From Pseudomonas sp. PDM14 (GTDB lineage Bacteria > Pseudomonadota > Gammaproteobacteria > Pseudomonadales > Pseudomonadaceae): a stretch of 64,000 nt of DNA. The translations under genes and the position numbers were made by a program. The stretch is from contig NZ_JACVAQ010000002.1 of NCBI RefSeq assembly GCF_014851905.1, positions 1,452,087 to 1,516,086 of the forward strand, given 5' to 3'. This document shows, piece after piece, positions 1-10,287 of this stretch. Under the pieces are notes generated by a model, which searched no databases, was not told the origin of the DNA, and was given only the letters and a program-made list of their open reading frames with translations. Numbering within the stretch: position 1 is the stretch's first letter; each line of letters begins with the position of its first letter.

Positions 1-1
1 A

Positions 2-1456
<1,455 letters not shown>

Positions 1457-1466
1457 CGCGCCCAAC

Positions 1467-1495
1467 GAGCGGCCCTCCAACCGGGAGGGCCGCTC
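1467..1495 (+). terminator. Perfect 12-bp hairpin after pepA
   Basis: Stem 1467-1478 pairs perfectly with 1484-1495 around a 5-nt loop (aaccg), 10 bases after the pepA stop. No T-run follows, so it may be a pause site or mRNA stabiliser rather than a true intrinsic terminator, and read-through into holC is likely. Confidence 0.6.
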
Positions 1496-1521
1496 GCCTC
1501 CATCGCCCCACGAGCCCACTC

Positions 1522-1938
1522 ATGCGCGTCGAGTTCTACGTTCTCTCCTCCAGCAACCCGGCCGACCGCCTGCGCGCCGCCTGCCAGCTCGCGCTCAAGG
1601 CCTGGCGTGCCGGCATGCCGGTGTTCGTTCGCGCAGCCGATCAGGCGCAGGGCGAGGCGCTGGATGCGCTGCTGTGGAGCTTTCGCACGGAAAGCTTCGT
1701 GCCGCACAACCTGCACAGCGACGATGCGCAGGCTCCAGTGGTGATCGGCATCGACGAAACCCCGGCCAAAAGCCAGGGCTTGCTGATCAATCTGCACCCG
1801 CAACTGTCCGCGCAACTGGCGCAGTTCAGCAGGGTGATCGAGATCGTCAACCAGGAGCCACAGCTGCTGGCACTGTCTCGCGAGAACTTCAAACTGTACC
1901 GCCAGCAGGGCTTCGCCCCCCAGCGCGTCGAACTTTGA
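1522..1938 (+). CDS. holC: DNA polymerase III chi subunit HolC
   Basis: Accessory chi subunit of the DNA polymerase III clamp loader. It bridges the psi subunit and single-strand binding protein during replication and repair. The ATG at 1522 gives 138 residues beginning MRVEFYVL, the usual length and N-terminus. Typical features are LLWSFRTESFVPH, a conserved P-V-V-I-G-I segment and the C-terminal FKLYRQQG. A much longer frame that starts inside pepA covers the same codons but runs through the pepA end and hairpin, so I chose the internal ATG. It sits between pepA and valS as in P. aeruginosa. It shows no sign of decay. Confidence 0.93.
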   Translation: MRVEFYVLSSSNPADRLRAACQLALKAWRAGMPVFVRAADQAQGEALDALLWSFRTESFVPHNLHSDDAQAPVVIGIDETPAKSQGLLINLHPQLSAQLAQFSRVIEIVNQEPQLLALSRENFKLYRQQGFAPQRVEL

Positions 1939-2051
1939 ACAGCCAAACGGCATCGAAATACACGACGTGACGGCGTAGAATCGGCGGCCCAGCCTCTACC
2001 CGCCTTGCCCGGCACGCGCTTGCGACGACTCCGCACAGGCCCGATCGAACC

Positions 2052-2537
2052 ATGGACAGCTCCAAACCTTCCAAGCCCGCCCACCTGCTGGACGACCTCG
2101 AAGCCATCCGCCAGCTGCTGGAAAAGGATCAGCTCGAGCCGCCGCTGCTGACCGAATCACTGGACGACGACCTGCAGATTCCGCTGCTTTCCGACATCGT
2201 CGAGCCAGCGCCGCAGACCGCCAGCGTGCCACCGCCAGCCCCGAGCATCGCGCCGCTGCCCTACCCGGTGCGCCCGGCTGCAGCAGTGCCCGCCACCATG
2301 GTGCCAGCAACAGTGGCGCCGGCAGTTGCACCAGCGCCGCCCCACCCCGCTCCGAGCATCGCCAGCAGCGTGCAGGAAAGCGTGCTCAACCGCAGCCGCC
2401 TGGACGCCGAACTGCGCGCCGCCGCGCAACTGATCCTGCAGGACGTGATCGACGATTTCGTGCCGCAGATCGAAGCCGAACTGAAACGTCGCCTCGACGC
2501 TCGTCTCGACCGCCTGATCAAGGCGCCGAAAACCTGA
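2052..2537 (+). CDS. Conserved hypothetical protein between holC and valS (PA3833-like)
   Basis: A 161-residue soluble protein of unknown function. Three parts can be seen: an acidic, Leu-rich N-terminus (about 1-55, with [13 protein letters not shown]), a Pro/Ala-rich low-complexity linker (about 55-110), and a C-terminal alpha-helical part (about 115-161) ending in Lys/Arg-rich helices ([14 protein letters not shown]). No signal peptide or membrane segment is visible. Its place between holC and valS is conserved in Pseudomonas. The layout of an acidic head, flexible linker and basic helical tail suggests an adaptor, but that is only a guess. A weak -10-like TAGAAT lies at 1976-1981. Confidence 0.75.
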   Translation: MDSSKPSKPAHLLDDLEAIRQLLEKDQLEPPLLTESLDDDLQIPLLSDIVEPAPQTASVPPPAPSIAPLPYPVRPAAAVPATMVPATVAPAVAPAPPHPAPSIASSVQESVLNRSRLDAELRAAAQLILQDVIDDFVPQIEAELKRRLDARLDRLIKAPKT

Positions 2538-2595
2538 CCGCCGGGCGTGCCCGCCACGCCCACTGCTCCGCCAATCCGCTTCCCTGCCAGCGGCC

Positions 2596-2625
2596 TTACG
2601 CCTCGCGCGCCATCCCCGTTATACT
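2596..2625 (+). promoter_or_regulatory. Likely sigma-70 promoter of valS
   Basis: A good -10 box TATACT at 2620-2625 is preceded, after 18 bases, by TTACGC at 2596-2601. It lies 43 bases before the valS ATG. Seen by eye only; the -35 is imperfect. Confidence 0.45.
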
Positions 2626-2668
2626 TCGCGGCTTTCCGATCAGTTGCCAATACGGTCCCGCCGCACCC

Positions 2669-5500
2669 ATGGACAAGACCTACCAGCCCCACGCCATCGA
2701 AACCGCCCTGTACGAGAACTGGGAAGCGAACAACTACTTCGCCCCGCAAGGTTCCGGCGAGCCCTACACCATCATGATCCCGCCGCCGAACGTCACCGGC
2801 AGCCTGCACATGGGTCACGGCTTCAACAACTCGATCATGGACTGCCTGATCCGCTTCCGCCGCATGCAGGGCCGCAACACCCTGTGGCAGCCGGGCACCG
2901 ACCACGCGGGCATCGCCACGCAGATGGTGGTCGAGCGCCAGCTGGCCGCCGACGGAATCGGTCGCCACGACCTCGGTCGCGAGAAATTCCTGGAGAAGGT
3001 CTGGGAGTGGAAGGAACAGTCCGGCGGCACCATCACCCGGCAGATCCGTCGCCTGGGCTCGTCGGTGGACTGGTCGCGCGAGCGCTTCACCATGGACGAA
3101 GGCCTGTCCGAAGCGGTTAAAGAAGCCTTCGTGCGCCTGCACCAGGACGGCCTGATCTACCGCGGCAAGCGCCTGGTCAACTGGGACACCAAGTTCCACA
3201 CCGCCATCTCCGACCTCGAAGTGGAAAACCACGACGAGAAGGGCCACCTGTGGAACCTGCGCTACCCGCTGGCCGACGGCAACAAGACCGCCGACGGCAA
3301 GGACTACCTGATCGTCGCTACCACCCGCCCGGAAACCATGCTCGGCGACAGCGCCGTGGCCGTGCACCCGGAAGACGAGCGCTACAAAGCCCTGATCGGC
3401 ACCTTCGTCGAACTGCCGCTGGTGGGCCGCCGTATCCCGATCATCGCCGACGACTACTGCGACCCCGAGTTCGGCACCGGCTGCGTGAAGATCACCCCGG
3501 CCCACGACTTCAACGACTATGAAGTCGGCAAGCGCCACAACCTGCCGCTGCTCAACATCTTCGACAAGAACGCCGCCGTGCTGGCCAAGGCCCAGGTGTT
3601 CAACATCGACGGCAGTGTCAATAGCGAGCTCGACGGTAGCCTGCCGGCCGAATACGCCGGCCTCGACCGTTTCGTCGCGCGCAAGCAGATCGTCGCTGCG
3701 TTCGAAGCCGCCGGCCTGCTCGAAAGCATCGACGACCACGCGCTGAAAGTGCCGAAGGGCGACCGCTCCGGCACCGTCATCGAGCCGTGGCTGACCGACC
3801 AGTGGTATGTCTCCACCAAGCCACTGGCCGAAAAAGCCATCGCCGTGGTCGAGAGCGGCGAGATCCAGTTCGTACCCAAGCAGTACGAGAACATGTACTT
3901 CAGCTGGATGCGTGACATCCAGGACTGGTGCATCAGCCGTCAGCTGTGGTGGGGCCACCGCATCCCGGCCTGGTACGACGACGCCGGCAACGTCTACGTC
4001 GGTCGTGACGAGGCGGAAGTTCGCGCCACGCACAACCTCGGCGACGCCAACCTGCGCCAGGACGAAGACGTGCTCGACACCTGGTTCAGCTCCGGCCTGT
4101 GGACCTTCTCCACCCTCGGCTGGCCGCAGCAGACCGACTTCCTCAAGACCTTCCACCCCACCGACGTGCTGGTCACCGGTTTCGACATCATCTTCTTCTG
4201 GGTCGCCCGGATGATCATGCTGTCCACCCACCTGACCGGGCAGATCCCGTTCAAGACCGTCTACGTCCACGGCCTGGTGCGCGATGCCCAGGGCCAGAAG
4301 ATGTCCAAGTCCAAGGGCAACGTGCTCGATCCGCTGGATATCGTCGACGGCATCGAACTGGACGCCCTGCTGGAGAAGCGCACCAGCGGCATGATGCAGC
4401 CCAAGCTGGCCGATAAGATCGCCAAGCAGACCAAAACCGAGTTCCCGGACGGCATCGCCGCCTACGGCACCGACGCCCTGCGCTTCACCAACCTGGCGCT
4501 GGCCTCCACCGGTCGTGACATCAAGTTCGACATGGGCCGCGTCGAGGGTTACCGCAACTTCTGCAACAAGCTGTGGAACGCCGCCAACTTCGTCATCGAG
4601 AACACCGATGACAAGGACACTGGCGTCAACGGCGAAGCGGTCGACCTGTCACCGGTGGATCGCTGGATCATCTCCGCCCTGCAGCGCTGCGAGCAGGACG
4701 TGACCCGCCACCTCGACGCCTTCCGCTTCGACATGGCCGCGCAAGCCCTGTACGAGTTCATCTGGGACGAGTACTGCGCCTGGTACCTGGAACTGGTCAA
4801 GCCCGTGCTGTGGGACGAGAATGCGCCGGCCGAGCGCCAGCGCGGCACCCGCCGCACCCTGGTGCGCGTGCTGGAAGTGATCCTGCGCCTGGCCCACCCG
4901 TTCATGCCCTTCATCACCGAAGAGATCTGGCAGCGCATCAAGGGCCAGGCCGGCATCAGCGGCGAGACCATCATGCTGCAAGCCTGGCCGGTGGCGAACG
5001 AGAGCCGCATCGACGCTGCCGCCGAAGGCGACATCGAGTGGGTCAAGCAGCTGATGCTCGGCGTACGGCAGATCCGTGGCGAGATGAAGATCTCCATGGC
5101 CAAGCGCATCGACATCATCGTGCAGAACGCCAATGCCGAAGACCTGCGCCGCCTGGCCGACTTCGAGCCGCTGCTGAGCAAGCTGGCCAAGCTGGAATCG
5201 GTGCGCGTGCTGGCCGCCGGCGAAGAAGCACCGATGTCCGCCACCGCTCTGGTCGGCGAGATGCAGGTGCTGGTGCCGATGGCCGGGCTGATCGACAAGG
5301 ACGCCGAACTGGCGCGCCTGGACAAGGAAATCCAGCGCCTGGACGGCGAGGTCAAACGCGTCGGCGGCAAGCTGAGCAATGAGGGCTTCGTCGCCAAGGC
5401 GCCGGCCGAAGTGCTCGACAAGGAGCGCGCCAAGCTGGCCGAAGCCGAACAGGCGCTGACCAAGCTGGTCGAGCAGCGCGAGAAGATCGCCAACCTGTAA
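2669..5500 (+). CDS. valS: Valyl-tRNA synthetase
   Basis: Class Ia aminoacyl-tRNA synthetase that charges tRNA-Val and edits mischarged threonine. The 943-residue length is normal. The ATP-binding signature appears as [13 protein letters not shown] near residues 39-51, and KMSKSKGN near residue 545. The editing domain begins around residue 195 ([19 protein letters not shown]). The C-terminal 60-70 residues form the charged coiled-coil tRNA-binding arm of ValRS ([20 protein letters not shown]). Transcription probably starts at its own promoter just upstream and stops at a strong terminator 5 bases past the stop codon. Secure. Confidence 0.98.
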   Translation: MDKTYQPHAIETALYENWEANNYFAPQGSGEPYTIMIPPPNVTGSLHMGHGFNNSIMDCLIRFRRMQGRNTLWQPGTDHAGIATQMVVERQLAADGIGRHDLGREKFLEKVWEWKEQSGGTITRQIRRLGSSVDWSRERFTMDEGLSEAVKEAFVRLHQDGLIYRGKRLVNWDTKFHTAISDLEVENHDEKGHLWNLRYPLADGNKTADGKDYLIVATTRPETMLGDSAVAVHPEDERYKALIGTFVELPLVGRRIPIIADDYCDPEFGTGCVKITPAHDFNDYEVGKRHNLPLLNIFDKNAAVLAKAQVFNIDGSVNSELDGSLPAEYAGLDRFVARKQIVAAFEAAGLLESIDDHALKVPKGDRSGTVIEPWLTDQWYVSTKPLAEKAIAVVESGEIQFVPKQYENMYFSWMRDIQDWCISRQLWWGHRIPAWYDDAGNVYVGRDEAEVRATHNLGDANLRQDEDVLDTWFSSGLWTFSTLGWPQQTDFLKTFHPTDVLVTGFDIIFFWVARMIMLSTHLTGQIPFKTVYVHGLVRDAQGQKMSKSKGNVLDPLDIVDGIELDALLEKRTSGMMQPKLADKIAKQTKTEFPDGIAAYGTDALRFTNLALASTGRDIKFDMGRVEGYRNFCNKLWNAANFVIENTDDKDTGVNGEAVDLSPVDRWIISALQRCEQDVTRHLDAFRFDMAAQALYEFIWDEYCAWYLELVKPVLWDENAPAERQRGTRRTLVRVLEVILRLAHPFMPFITEEIWQRIKGQAGISGETIMLQAWPVANESRIDAAAEGDIEWVKQLMLGVRQIRGEMKISMAKRIDIIVQNANAEDLRRLADFEPLLSKLAKLESVRVLAAGEEAPMSATALVGEMQVLVPMAGLIDKDAELARLDKEIQRLDGEVKRVGGKLSNEGFVAKAPAEVLDKERAKLAEAEQALTKLVEQREKIANL

Positions 5501-5505
5501 CCGCG

Positions 5506-5533
5506 AAAGGCCCGCTCATGCGGGCCTTTTTTT
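5506..5533 (+). terminator. Rho-independent terminator of valS
   Basis: Ten-base stem 5506-5515 with 5520-5529 (AAAGGCCCGC/GCGGGCCTTT), loop TCAT, then T-run to 5533. The same TCAT-loop design recurs after mksB. Confidence 0.92.
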
Positions 5534-5556
5534 GCGCCAAGGAAAGCGAGGCCACG

Positions 5557-6015
5557 ATGATCCACCTGCGTTTCGAATCCACCCTGCCCGCGCGCCCCGA
5601 CGTGGTCTGGCGCTGGATCACCGATGTGCGCTGCCTGCGCCGGGATATGCGCCCCTGGCTGTGGATGTGCATTGCCCGTGGCATCCGCAACCTGCAGGAC
5701 CTCCAGGTGCAGCCCGGCACACCGCTGTTCACCAGCTGGCTGTGGTTGTTCGGCGTGCTGCCGCTCGGCACCTCGCGGCTGACCCTGCTGGCACTCGAGC
5801 CCGGCAGCGGTTTCGTCGAGCCATCACCAATGACCGGCATGCGCCTGTGGCGCCACGCACGCAGCCTGCATCTGCAGAACGACGGCACGCGGGTGGTCGA
5901 CCAGCTGACGGTCGACCCGCTGTTGCCGGCATTCGTCGTGCGCGCCTTCCTGCAGCTGTTCTTCACCAGCCGCCACCGTGCGCTGCGCCGGCGCGCCGCA
6001 CGCCAGGCCTGCTGA
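5557..6015 (+). CDS. SRPBCC (START-like fold) family protein
   Basis: A 152-residue protein with the pattern of the START/SRPBCC hydrophobic-ligand-binding fold: N-terminal strand IHLRFESTLPARPDVVWRWITDV, a central Trp-rich segment and a C-terminal amphipathic helix ending RHRALRRRAARQAC. Related Pseudomonas proteins are annotated only as SRPBCC or cyclase/dehydrase-like, and the ligand is unknown. An in-frame ATG at 5518 lies inside the valS terminator and cannot be used. The ATG at 5557, with AAGGAAAGCGAG upstream, is the likely start. It precedes a small winged-helix gene by 15 bases and probably shares its transcript. It may be linked to the lipid genes downstream, since START-like proteins bind lipids, but this is inference. 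Confidence 0.75.
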   Translation: MIHLRFESTLPARPDVVWRWITDVRCLRRDMRPWLWMCIARGIRNLQDLQVQPGTPLFTSWLWLFGVLPLGTSRLTLLALEPGSGFVEPSPMTGMRLWRHARSLHLQNDGTRVVDQLTVDPLLPAFVVRAFLQLFFTSRHRALRRRAARQAC

Positions 6016-6030
6016 CTCAAGGAGCACACC

Positions 6031-6327
6031 ATGGACGTGAGCAAGACCAAGACCAGTTTCTACCGCCGCCTCTACGTGGCCTGGCTGATCGACAGCGGCA
6101 CGGCCACCAGCGTACCGGCGCTGATCGACGCCACCGGCATGCCCCGGCGCACCGCCCAGGACACCCTGCTCGCGCTCGGCGAGCTGGATATCGACTGCGT
6201 GTTCGAACAGGGCGCCGGCGAGCGCAACAATGCCGGGCACTACGTGATCCGCGACTGGGGCGCCATCGACAAGCACTGGGTCGCCAACCACCTCGACCGG
6301 ATCAAGCGGCTGCTCGGCTATCCCTGA
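6031..6327 (+). CDS. Small winged helix-turn-helix protein
   Basis: A 98-residue protein. The segment TATSVPALIDATGMPRRTAQDTLLALGELDIDCVFEQ (about residues 25-62) reads as a winged helix-turn-helix with recognition helix PRRTAQDTLLAL, followed by a beta-wing with N-A-G-H-Y. No effector domain is present. Similar proteins are annotated in Pseudomonas as helix-turn-helix domain proteins of unknown target. AAGGAG precedes the ATG at good distance. It lies just before the light-operon promoter, so it could regulate that region, but the sequence does not show this. DNA-binding fold likely; target unknown. Confidence 0.72.
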   Translation: MDVSKTKTSFYRRLYVAWLIDSGTATSVPALIDATGMPRRTAQDTLLALGELDIDCVFEQGAGERNNAGHYVIRDWGAIDKHWVANHLDRIKRLLGYP

Positions 6328-6414
6328 CAGCCCTCCATACCCCTTGAGCGCCTGACGCTGCCACCGCTGCGTCAGCGCGTCGTGCCGCCCGCCCGGCAAT
6401 ATCGATACAAAAGC

Positions 6415-6488
6415 TGTACAAATAATTTGACCTGTACATATCAGGACCTATGATGAGACGAAGTTGTACAGAAATCAGATTCCGTACA
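6415..6488 (+). promoter_or_regulatory. Light-operon promoter with two LitR/PplR1-type boxes
   Basis: Box 1 is TGTACA (6415-6420), 12 bases, TGTACA (6433-6438). Box 2 is TGTACA (6465-6470), 12 bases, CGTACA (6483-6488). A sigma-70 promoter TTGACC (6427-6432), 16 bases, TATGAT (6449-6454) sits between them, so box 1 covers the -35 and box 2 begins a few bases after the expected start near 6461. Box centres are exactly 50 bp apart. T(G/A)TACA-N12-TGTACA is the operator I recall being reported for the class II LitR regulator PplR1 of P. putida. The MerR regulator two genes into this operon is the obvious ligand, implying autoregulation. Confidence 0.85.
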
Positions 6489-6510
6489 AGAAATCCTCAC
6501 AGGTCCCGCC

Positions 6511-7473
6511 ATGCTCGACGCCAACGGCCACCCCTTGAAACTCGGAATCAGCGCCTGCCTGCTGGGTGCCGAAGTGCGCTACAACGGCGGCCACAAGGAA
6601 TCGCGCCTGTGTAGCCAGGTGCTCGCCGAGCATTTCGAGTTCGTTGCCGTCTGCCCGGAAATGGCCATCGGCCTCGGTACCCCGCGCGAGGCCATTCGCC
6701 TGGTGGGCGAGCCGGATGCACCGCGCGCGGTCGGATCGCGTCATCCCGAGTTGGACCACAGCGAAAAGCTGTACAACTTCGGCCAGCGCATGGCCGCCGA
6801 ACTGGATGACCTGTGCGGCTACATCTTCATGCAAAAGTCGCCGTCCTGCGGGCTGGAGCGGGTCAAGGTCTACCAGGCCAACGGCTACCCGGTGGAAGGC
6901 GGCGGGCGCGGTCTCTACGCCAGCGCGTTCTGCCGCGCGCGTCCGGACCTGCCGGTGGAGGAAGACGGTCGCCTCAACGACCCGGTGCTGCGCGAAAACT
7001 TCCTCACCCGCGTATTCGCCTACGCCGAATGGCAGCGCCTACTCGCCAACGGCCTGAGCCGCCGGGCGATCACCGATTTCCATGCGCGCTACAAGTACCA
7101 GCTGATGGCCAACAACCCGCTGCAGTACAAGGCGCTCGGCCAACTGCTTGGCAACCTCGGCCAGCATGACCCGGCCGAGCTAGGCCCGCGCTACTTCAGC
7201 CAGCTGATGGCCGCCCTGGCCCGCTGCGCCACCCGCGGCACCCACAGCAACGTGCTGCAGCACCTGTGCGGCTATCTGAAGAACGCCCTCAGCCCCGCCG
7301 AGAAGCAGGAGCTCAATCACCTGATCGAGCAGTACCGCAACGGCATCGTGCCGCTGGTGGTGCCGCTGACCCTGCTCAAGCACCACTTCCGCCATCACCC
7401 GGATCACTACATCGCCCGTCAGGCCTACCTGCAGCCGCATCCGGAAAACCTCAGCCTGCGGAACGCCATCTGA
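6511..7473 (+). CDS. DUF523 and DUF1722 (YbgA-type) fusion protein
   Basis: A 320-residue two-domain cytosolic protein. Residues about 10-160 are DUF523, with ISACLLGAEVRYNGGHK and the cysteine motif KSPSCG. Residues about 195-310 are DUF1722 (YbgA), with FHARYKYQLMANN and SNVLQHLCGYLKN. The YbgA domain occurs next to or fused with photolyases in many bacteria. DUF523 has been linked to tRNA thiolation or desulfuration chemistry in some lineages, but I would not assign a reaction here. It is the first gene after the light promoter. Its TGA overlaps the ATG of the MerR gene by one base, so the two are translationally coupled. Identification of domains is firm; the role is not. Confidence 0.88.
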   Translation: MLDANGHPLKLGISACLLGAEVRYNGGHKESRLCSQVLAEHFEFVAVCPEMAIGLGTPREAIRLVGEPDAPRAVGSRHPELDHSEKLYNFGQRMAAELDDLCGYIFMQKSPSCGLERVKVYQANGYPVEGGGRGLYASAFCRARPDLPVEEDGRLNDPVLRENFLTRVFAYAEWQRLLANGLSRRAITDFHARYKYQLMANNPLQYKALGQLLGNLGQHDPAELGPRYFSQLMAALARCATRGTHSNVLQHLCGYLKNALSPAEKQELNHLIEQYRNGIVPLVVPLTLLKHHFRHHPDHYIARQAYLQPHPENLSLRNAI

Positions 7474-8408
7474 TGAACGACCCGCTCGACGACTACCAGA
7501 CCGCCCTCGCCCAGGGCTATCTGCCGATCCGCGAGGTGGCGCGCAGTACCGGGGTCAACCCGGTGACCCTGCGCGCCTGGGAGCGCCGCTACGGTCTGGT
7601 GGTGCCGCACCGCACGCCCAAGGGCCACCGCCTGTACTCGCGCGAACATGTGGCGCGCATCCAGGCGATCCTCACCTGGCTTAACCGCGGCGTCGCCGTC
7701 AGCCAGGTCAAGGAACTGCTCGACAGCCGCACCCCGCCCAGCCCGCCGAGTGGCAACGACTGGGATGAACTGCAGCAGGACCTGCTGCGCGCCATCGCGC
7801 GCCAGGCCGAACGCCAGCTCGACGACGGTTTCAACCGCGCACTGGCGGTCTACCCACCGCACACCCTGTGTGCGCAACTGCTGCTGCCGATGCTCGGCGA
7901 GCTGGACCGGCGCTGGCAGGGCAGCCAGATCGGCAATCAGCTGGAGCGGGTGTTCTTCTACAGCTGGCTGCGCAGCAAGCTGGGCACTCGCCTTTACCAC
8001 AGCAACCGCCAGCAGCAGGCCGCCCCGCTGCTGCTGGTGAATGCCTCGGCGCAACCGCTGGAGCCCGGTCTGTGGTTGTGCGCCTGGCTGGCCAGCAGCG
8101 CCGGCTGCCCGGTGGAGGTGTTCGATTGGCCCCTGCCGGCTAGCGAGCTGGCACTGGCCATCGACAACATTGGCCCGCGCGCACTGCTGCTGTATTCCAG
8201 CCAGGCCCTCGACAGCCAGCAACTGCGCCGCGACCTGCCGCGCCTGCTCGCGGCCTCGCCCATTCCGCTGCTGCTGGCTGGCCCGGCCGTGGCGATCCAC
8301 CACGACGACCTGCTCGCCCTGAACGGCCTGCACCTGTCCGCCGACCCCCTCGCCGCCCTCGCCCAGTTGCAGACGCTCGACCTGCTCGGCGGCCACCACC
8401 ATGAGTGA
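7473..8408 (+). CDS. MerR-family light-response regulator (class II LitR/CarH-like)
   Basis: A 311-residue regulator. Residues 17-85 are a MerR DNA-binding domain (LPIREVARSTGVNPVTLRAW, then ERRYGLVVPHRT). Residues about 95-170 match the helical-bundle part of CarH/LitR, and the rest is a degenerate B12-binding-like domain. In CarH a W-x9-E-H motif contacts adenosylcobalamin; here it is W148-x9-E158-R159. The B12-domain signature E-x-H-x-x-G is absent (about 188-199 reads ASAQPLEPG). By the scheme known to me this makes it class II LitR, a type that in P. putida acts with a short LOV photoreceptor as anti-repressor. The start is the ATG at 7473, overlapping the upstream TGA. It probably represses this operon in the dark. 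Confidence 0.87.
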   Translation: MNDPLDDYQTALAQGYLPIREVARSTGVNPVTLRAWERRYGLVVPHRTPKGHRLYSREHVARIQAILTWLNRGVAVSQVKELLDSRTPPSPPSGNDWDELQQDLLRAIARQAERQLDDGFNRALAVYPPHTLCAQLLLPMLGELDRRWQGSQIGNQLERVFFYSWLRSKLGTRLYHSNRQQQAAPLLLVNASAQPLEPGLWLCAWLASSAGCPVEVFDWPLPASELALAIDNIGPRALLLYSSQALDSQQLRRDLPRLLAASPIPLLLAGPAVAIHHDDLLALNGLHLSADPLAALAQLQTLDLLGGHHHE

Positions 8409-9858
8409 ACGAGAAACCATGCGCCAACTGATGTGGTTCCGCAGCGACCTGCGGATACAGGACAACACCGCACTGGCCGCGGCCATGGGCAACGGCCCGA
8501 CCGTGGCGCTGTACCTGATCAGCCCGCAGCAGTGGCAGGAGCACGACGACGCGCCGTGCAAGGTCGACTTCTGGCTGCGCAACCTGAGCGCCCTGGCCGG
8601 CGAACTGGCCCGTCTCAACGTGCCCCTGCTGGTGCGCAGCGCTCCGCACTGGCATGACGCACCCAAGGTCGTGGCCGAAGTGTGCCGCGAACACGCCATC
8701 GCCCAGGTGCAGGTCAACGACGAATACGGCATCAACGAGGCCAAGCGCGATCAGCAGGTGGCCGCCGAACTGACGAAGATCGACGTGGGCTTCCACGGCC
8801 ACCTCGACCAGTTGTTCTTCCAGCCCGGCAGCCTGCTGACCAAGAGCGGCGGTTACTTCAAGGTCTTCAGCCAGTTCCGCAAGACCTGCTACCAGCGCCT
8901 GCACACCGCGCTGCCGCAACGTGTCGCCACACCTGGCGCACAGGCGCCGCTGGATATCGCCAGCGACAGCGTGCCGGACCAGGTAAAGGGCTTCACCACC
9001 CCGGACGACGCCCTGCGCGCGCTGTGGCCAGCCGGTGAAGACGCCGCCCTCGAGCGCCTGGCGACCTTCGCCGACGAGCAGATCGACGACTACCAGGTGC
9101 AGCGCGACCTGCCGGCCAAACCCGGCACCAGCCAGCTTTCCGCCTACCTCGCCGCCGGCGTGCTGTCGCCGCGCCAGTGCCTGCACGCGGCGCTGCGCAG
9201 CAACCAGGGCGAGTTCGAGACCGGCAGCGCCGGTGCCGTCACCTGGATCAACGAGCTGCTTTGGCGCGAGTTCTACAAGCACGTACTGGTCGGCTACCCG
9301 CGCGTCTCGCGGCACCGCGCCTTCCGCCCGCACACCGAGGCGCTGCCCTGGCGCCACGCACCGCAGGACCTTGCCGCCTGGCAGGAAGGTCGCACCGGCC
9401 TGCCGCTGATCGACGCTGCCATGCGCCAGCTGCTCGCCACCGGCTGGATGCACAACCGCCTGCGCATGGTGGTGGCGATGTTCCTGAGCAAGAACTTGCT
9501 GATCGACTGGCGCGAGGGCGAGCGCTTCTTCATGCAGCACCTGATTGACGGCGACCTCGCCGCCAATAACGGCGGCTGGCAGTGGAGCGCCTCCACCGGT
9601 ACCGATGCGGTGCCCTACTTCCGCCTGTTCAACCCGATCAGCCAGTCGCAGCGTTTCGACCCCGACGGCCGCTTCATCCGCCACTGGCTGCCCGAGCTGG
9701 CTAGCCTGAGCAACCGCGACATCCACAATCCGGCGGGGGCCGGCGGGCTGTTCGGCCCGGCCGGCTACCCCACGCCGATCGTCGACCTCGCCGCCAGCCG
9801 CGACCGCGCCCTGCAGGCCTTCAAGGGCCTGCCGCGCCAGGAGCCCGAAGATGACTGA
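8401..9858 (+). CDS. phrB: Deoxyribodipyrimidine photolyase (CPD photolyase)
   Basis: Flavoprotein that repairs cyclobutane pyrimidine dimers with blue light. The 485 residues comprise an N-terminal alpha/beta antenna domain (MWFRSDLRIQDNTAL) and a C-terminal FAD-binding helical domain. Class I signatures include WRE-FY (LLWREFYKHV), the A-M-R-Q-L segment with TGWMHNRLRMVVAMFLSKNLLIDWREGERFFM, and the DGD-AANNGGWQW motif. The gene overlaps the regulator by 8 bases. ATG 8401 and ATG 8419 (MRQLMWFRSD) are both possible; 8419 matches relatives better, while 8401 gives the standard overlap. Expression should follow the light promoter at 6427-6454. Function secure. Confidence 0.95.
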   Translation: MSERETMRQLMWFRSDLRIQDNTALAAAMGNGPTVALYLISPQQWQEHDDAPCKVDFWLRNLSALAGELARLNVPLLVRSAPHWHDAPKVVAEVCREHAIAQVQVNDEYGINEAKRDQQVAAELTKIDVGFHGHLDQLFFQPGSLLTKSGGYFKVFSQFRKTCYQRLHTALPQRVATPGAQAPLDIASDSVPDQVKGFTTPDDALRALWPAGEDAALERLATFADEQIDDYQVQRDLPAKPGTSQLSAYLAAGVLSPRQCLHAALRSNQGEFETGSAGAVTWINELLWREFYKHVLVGYPRVSRHRAFRPHTEALPWRHAPQDLAAWQEGRTGLPLIDAAMRQLLATGWMHNRLRMVVAMFLSKNLLIDWREGERFFMQHLIDGDLAANNGGWQWSASTGTDAVPYFRLFNPISQSQRFDPDGRFIRHWLPELASLSNRDIHNPAGAGGLFGPAGYPTPIVDLAASRDRALQAFKGLPRQEPEDD

Positions 9859-10276
9859 CTTCCTCCAGCGTTTCGCCGCCGGCTTCGCCAGCCTGAACAA
9901 GGACAACCTGCAGCGCGTCGCCGAGCTGTACAGCGCCGATATCCACTTCCGCGACCCGCTGCATGATGTGCAGGGCCTCGATCCGCTGCGCGCCTACTAC
10001 GAGCAGCTCTACGCCAACGTGCGCGAGCTGCGCTTCGACTTTCACGGCTACGACACGCTGGCCGACGGCGAAGGCTACCTGCGCTGGACCATGCACTACC
10101 GCCACCCGCGCCTGGCCGGCGGCCGCCCGCTGCAGCTCGATGGCTGCTCGCACCTGCGCTGGCGCGCGGAGCGGGTCTACTACCACCGCGACTACTTCGA
10201 TGCCGGCGCGCTGCTCTACGAGCACCTGCCGCTGTTCGGCGCACTGATCCGCTGGCTCAAGGGCCGACTGGCATGA
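9851..10276 (+). CDS. Nuclear transport factor 2 / SnoaL-like protein
   Basis: A 141-residue protein with the cone-shaped NTF2/SnoaL fold: N-terminal helix FLQRFAAGFASLNKDNLQRVAELYSADIHFRDPLHDVQG, then strands with HGYDTLADGEGYLRWTMHYRHP, and a final helix of aromatic and basic residues. Proteins of this family bind small hydrophobic molecules or act as isomerases or cyclases. None of this subgroup has a reaction I can name. It overlaps phrB by 8 bases and belongs to the same operon. The set SnoaL-SDR-FAD-DUF1365-CFA is conserved in several proteobacteria near photolyases, so a lipid-related role is plausible. Confidence 0.82.
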   Translation: MTDFLQRFAAGFASLNKDNLQRVAELYSADIHFRDPLHDVQGLDPLRAYYEQLYANVRELRFDFHGYDTLADGEGYLRWTMHYRHPRLAGGRPLQLDGCSHLRWRAERVYYHRDYFDAGALLYEHLPLFGALIRWLKGRLA

Positions 10277-10287
10277 CGGAGGTCGAC

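Noticed and set aside
6770..9935. Further TGTACA hexamers inside the DUF523 and SnoaL genes
   Set aside because: They are single hexamers inside codons with no partner at 12 bases, so they do not form the paired box.
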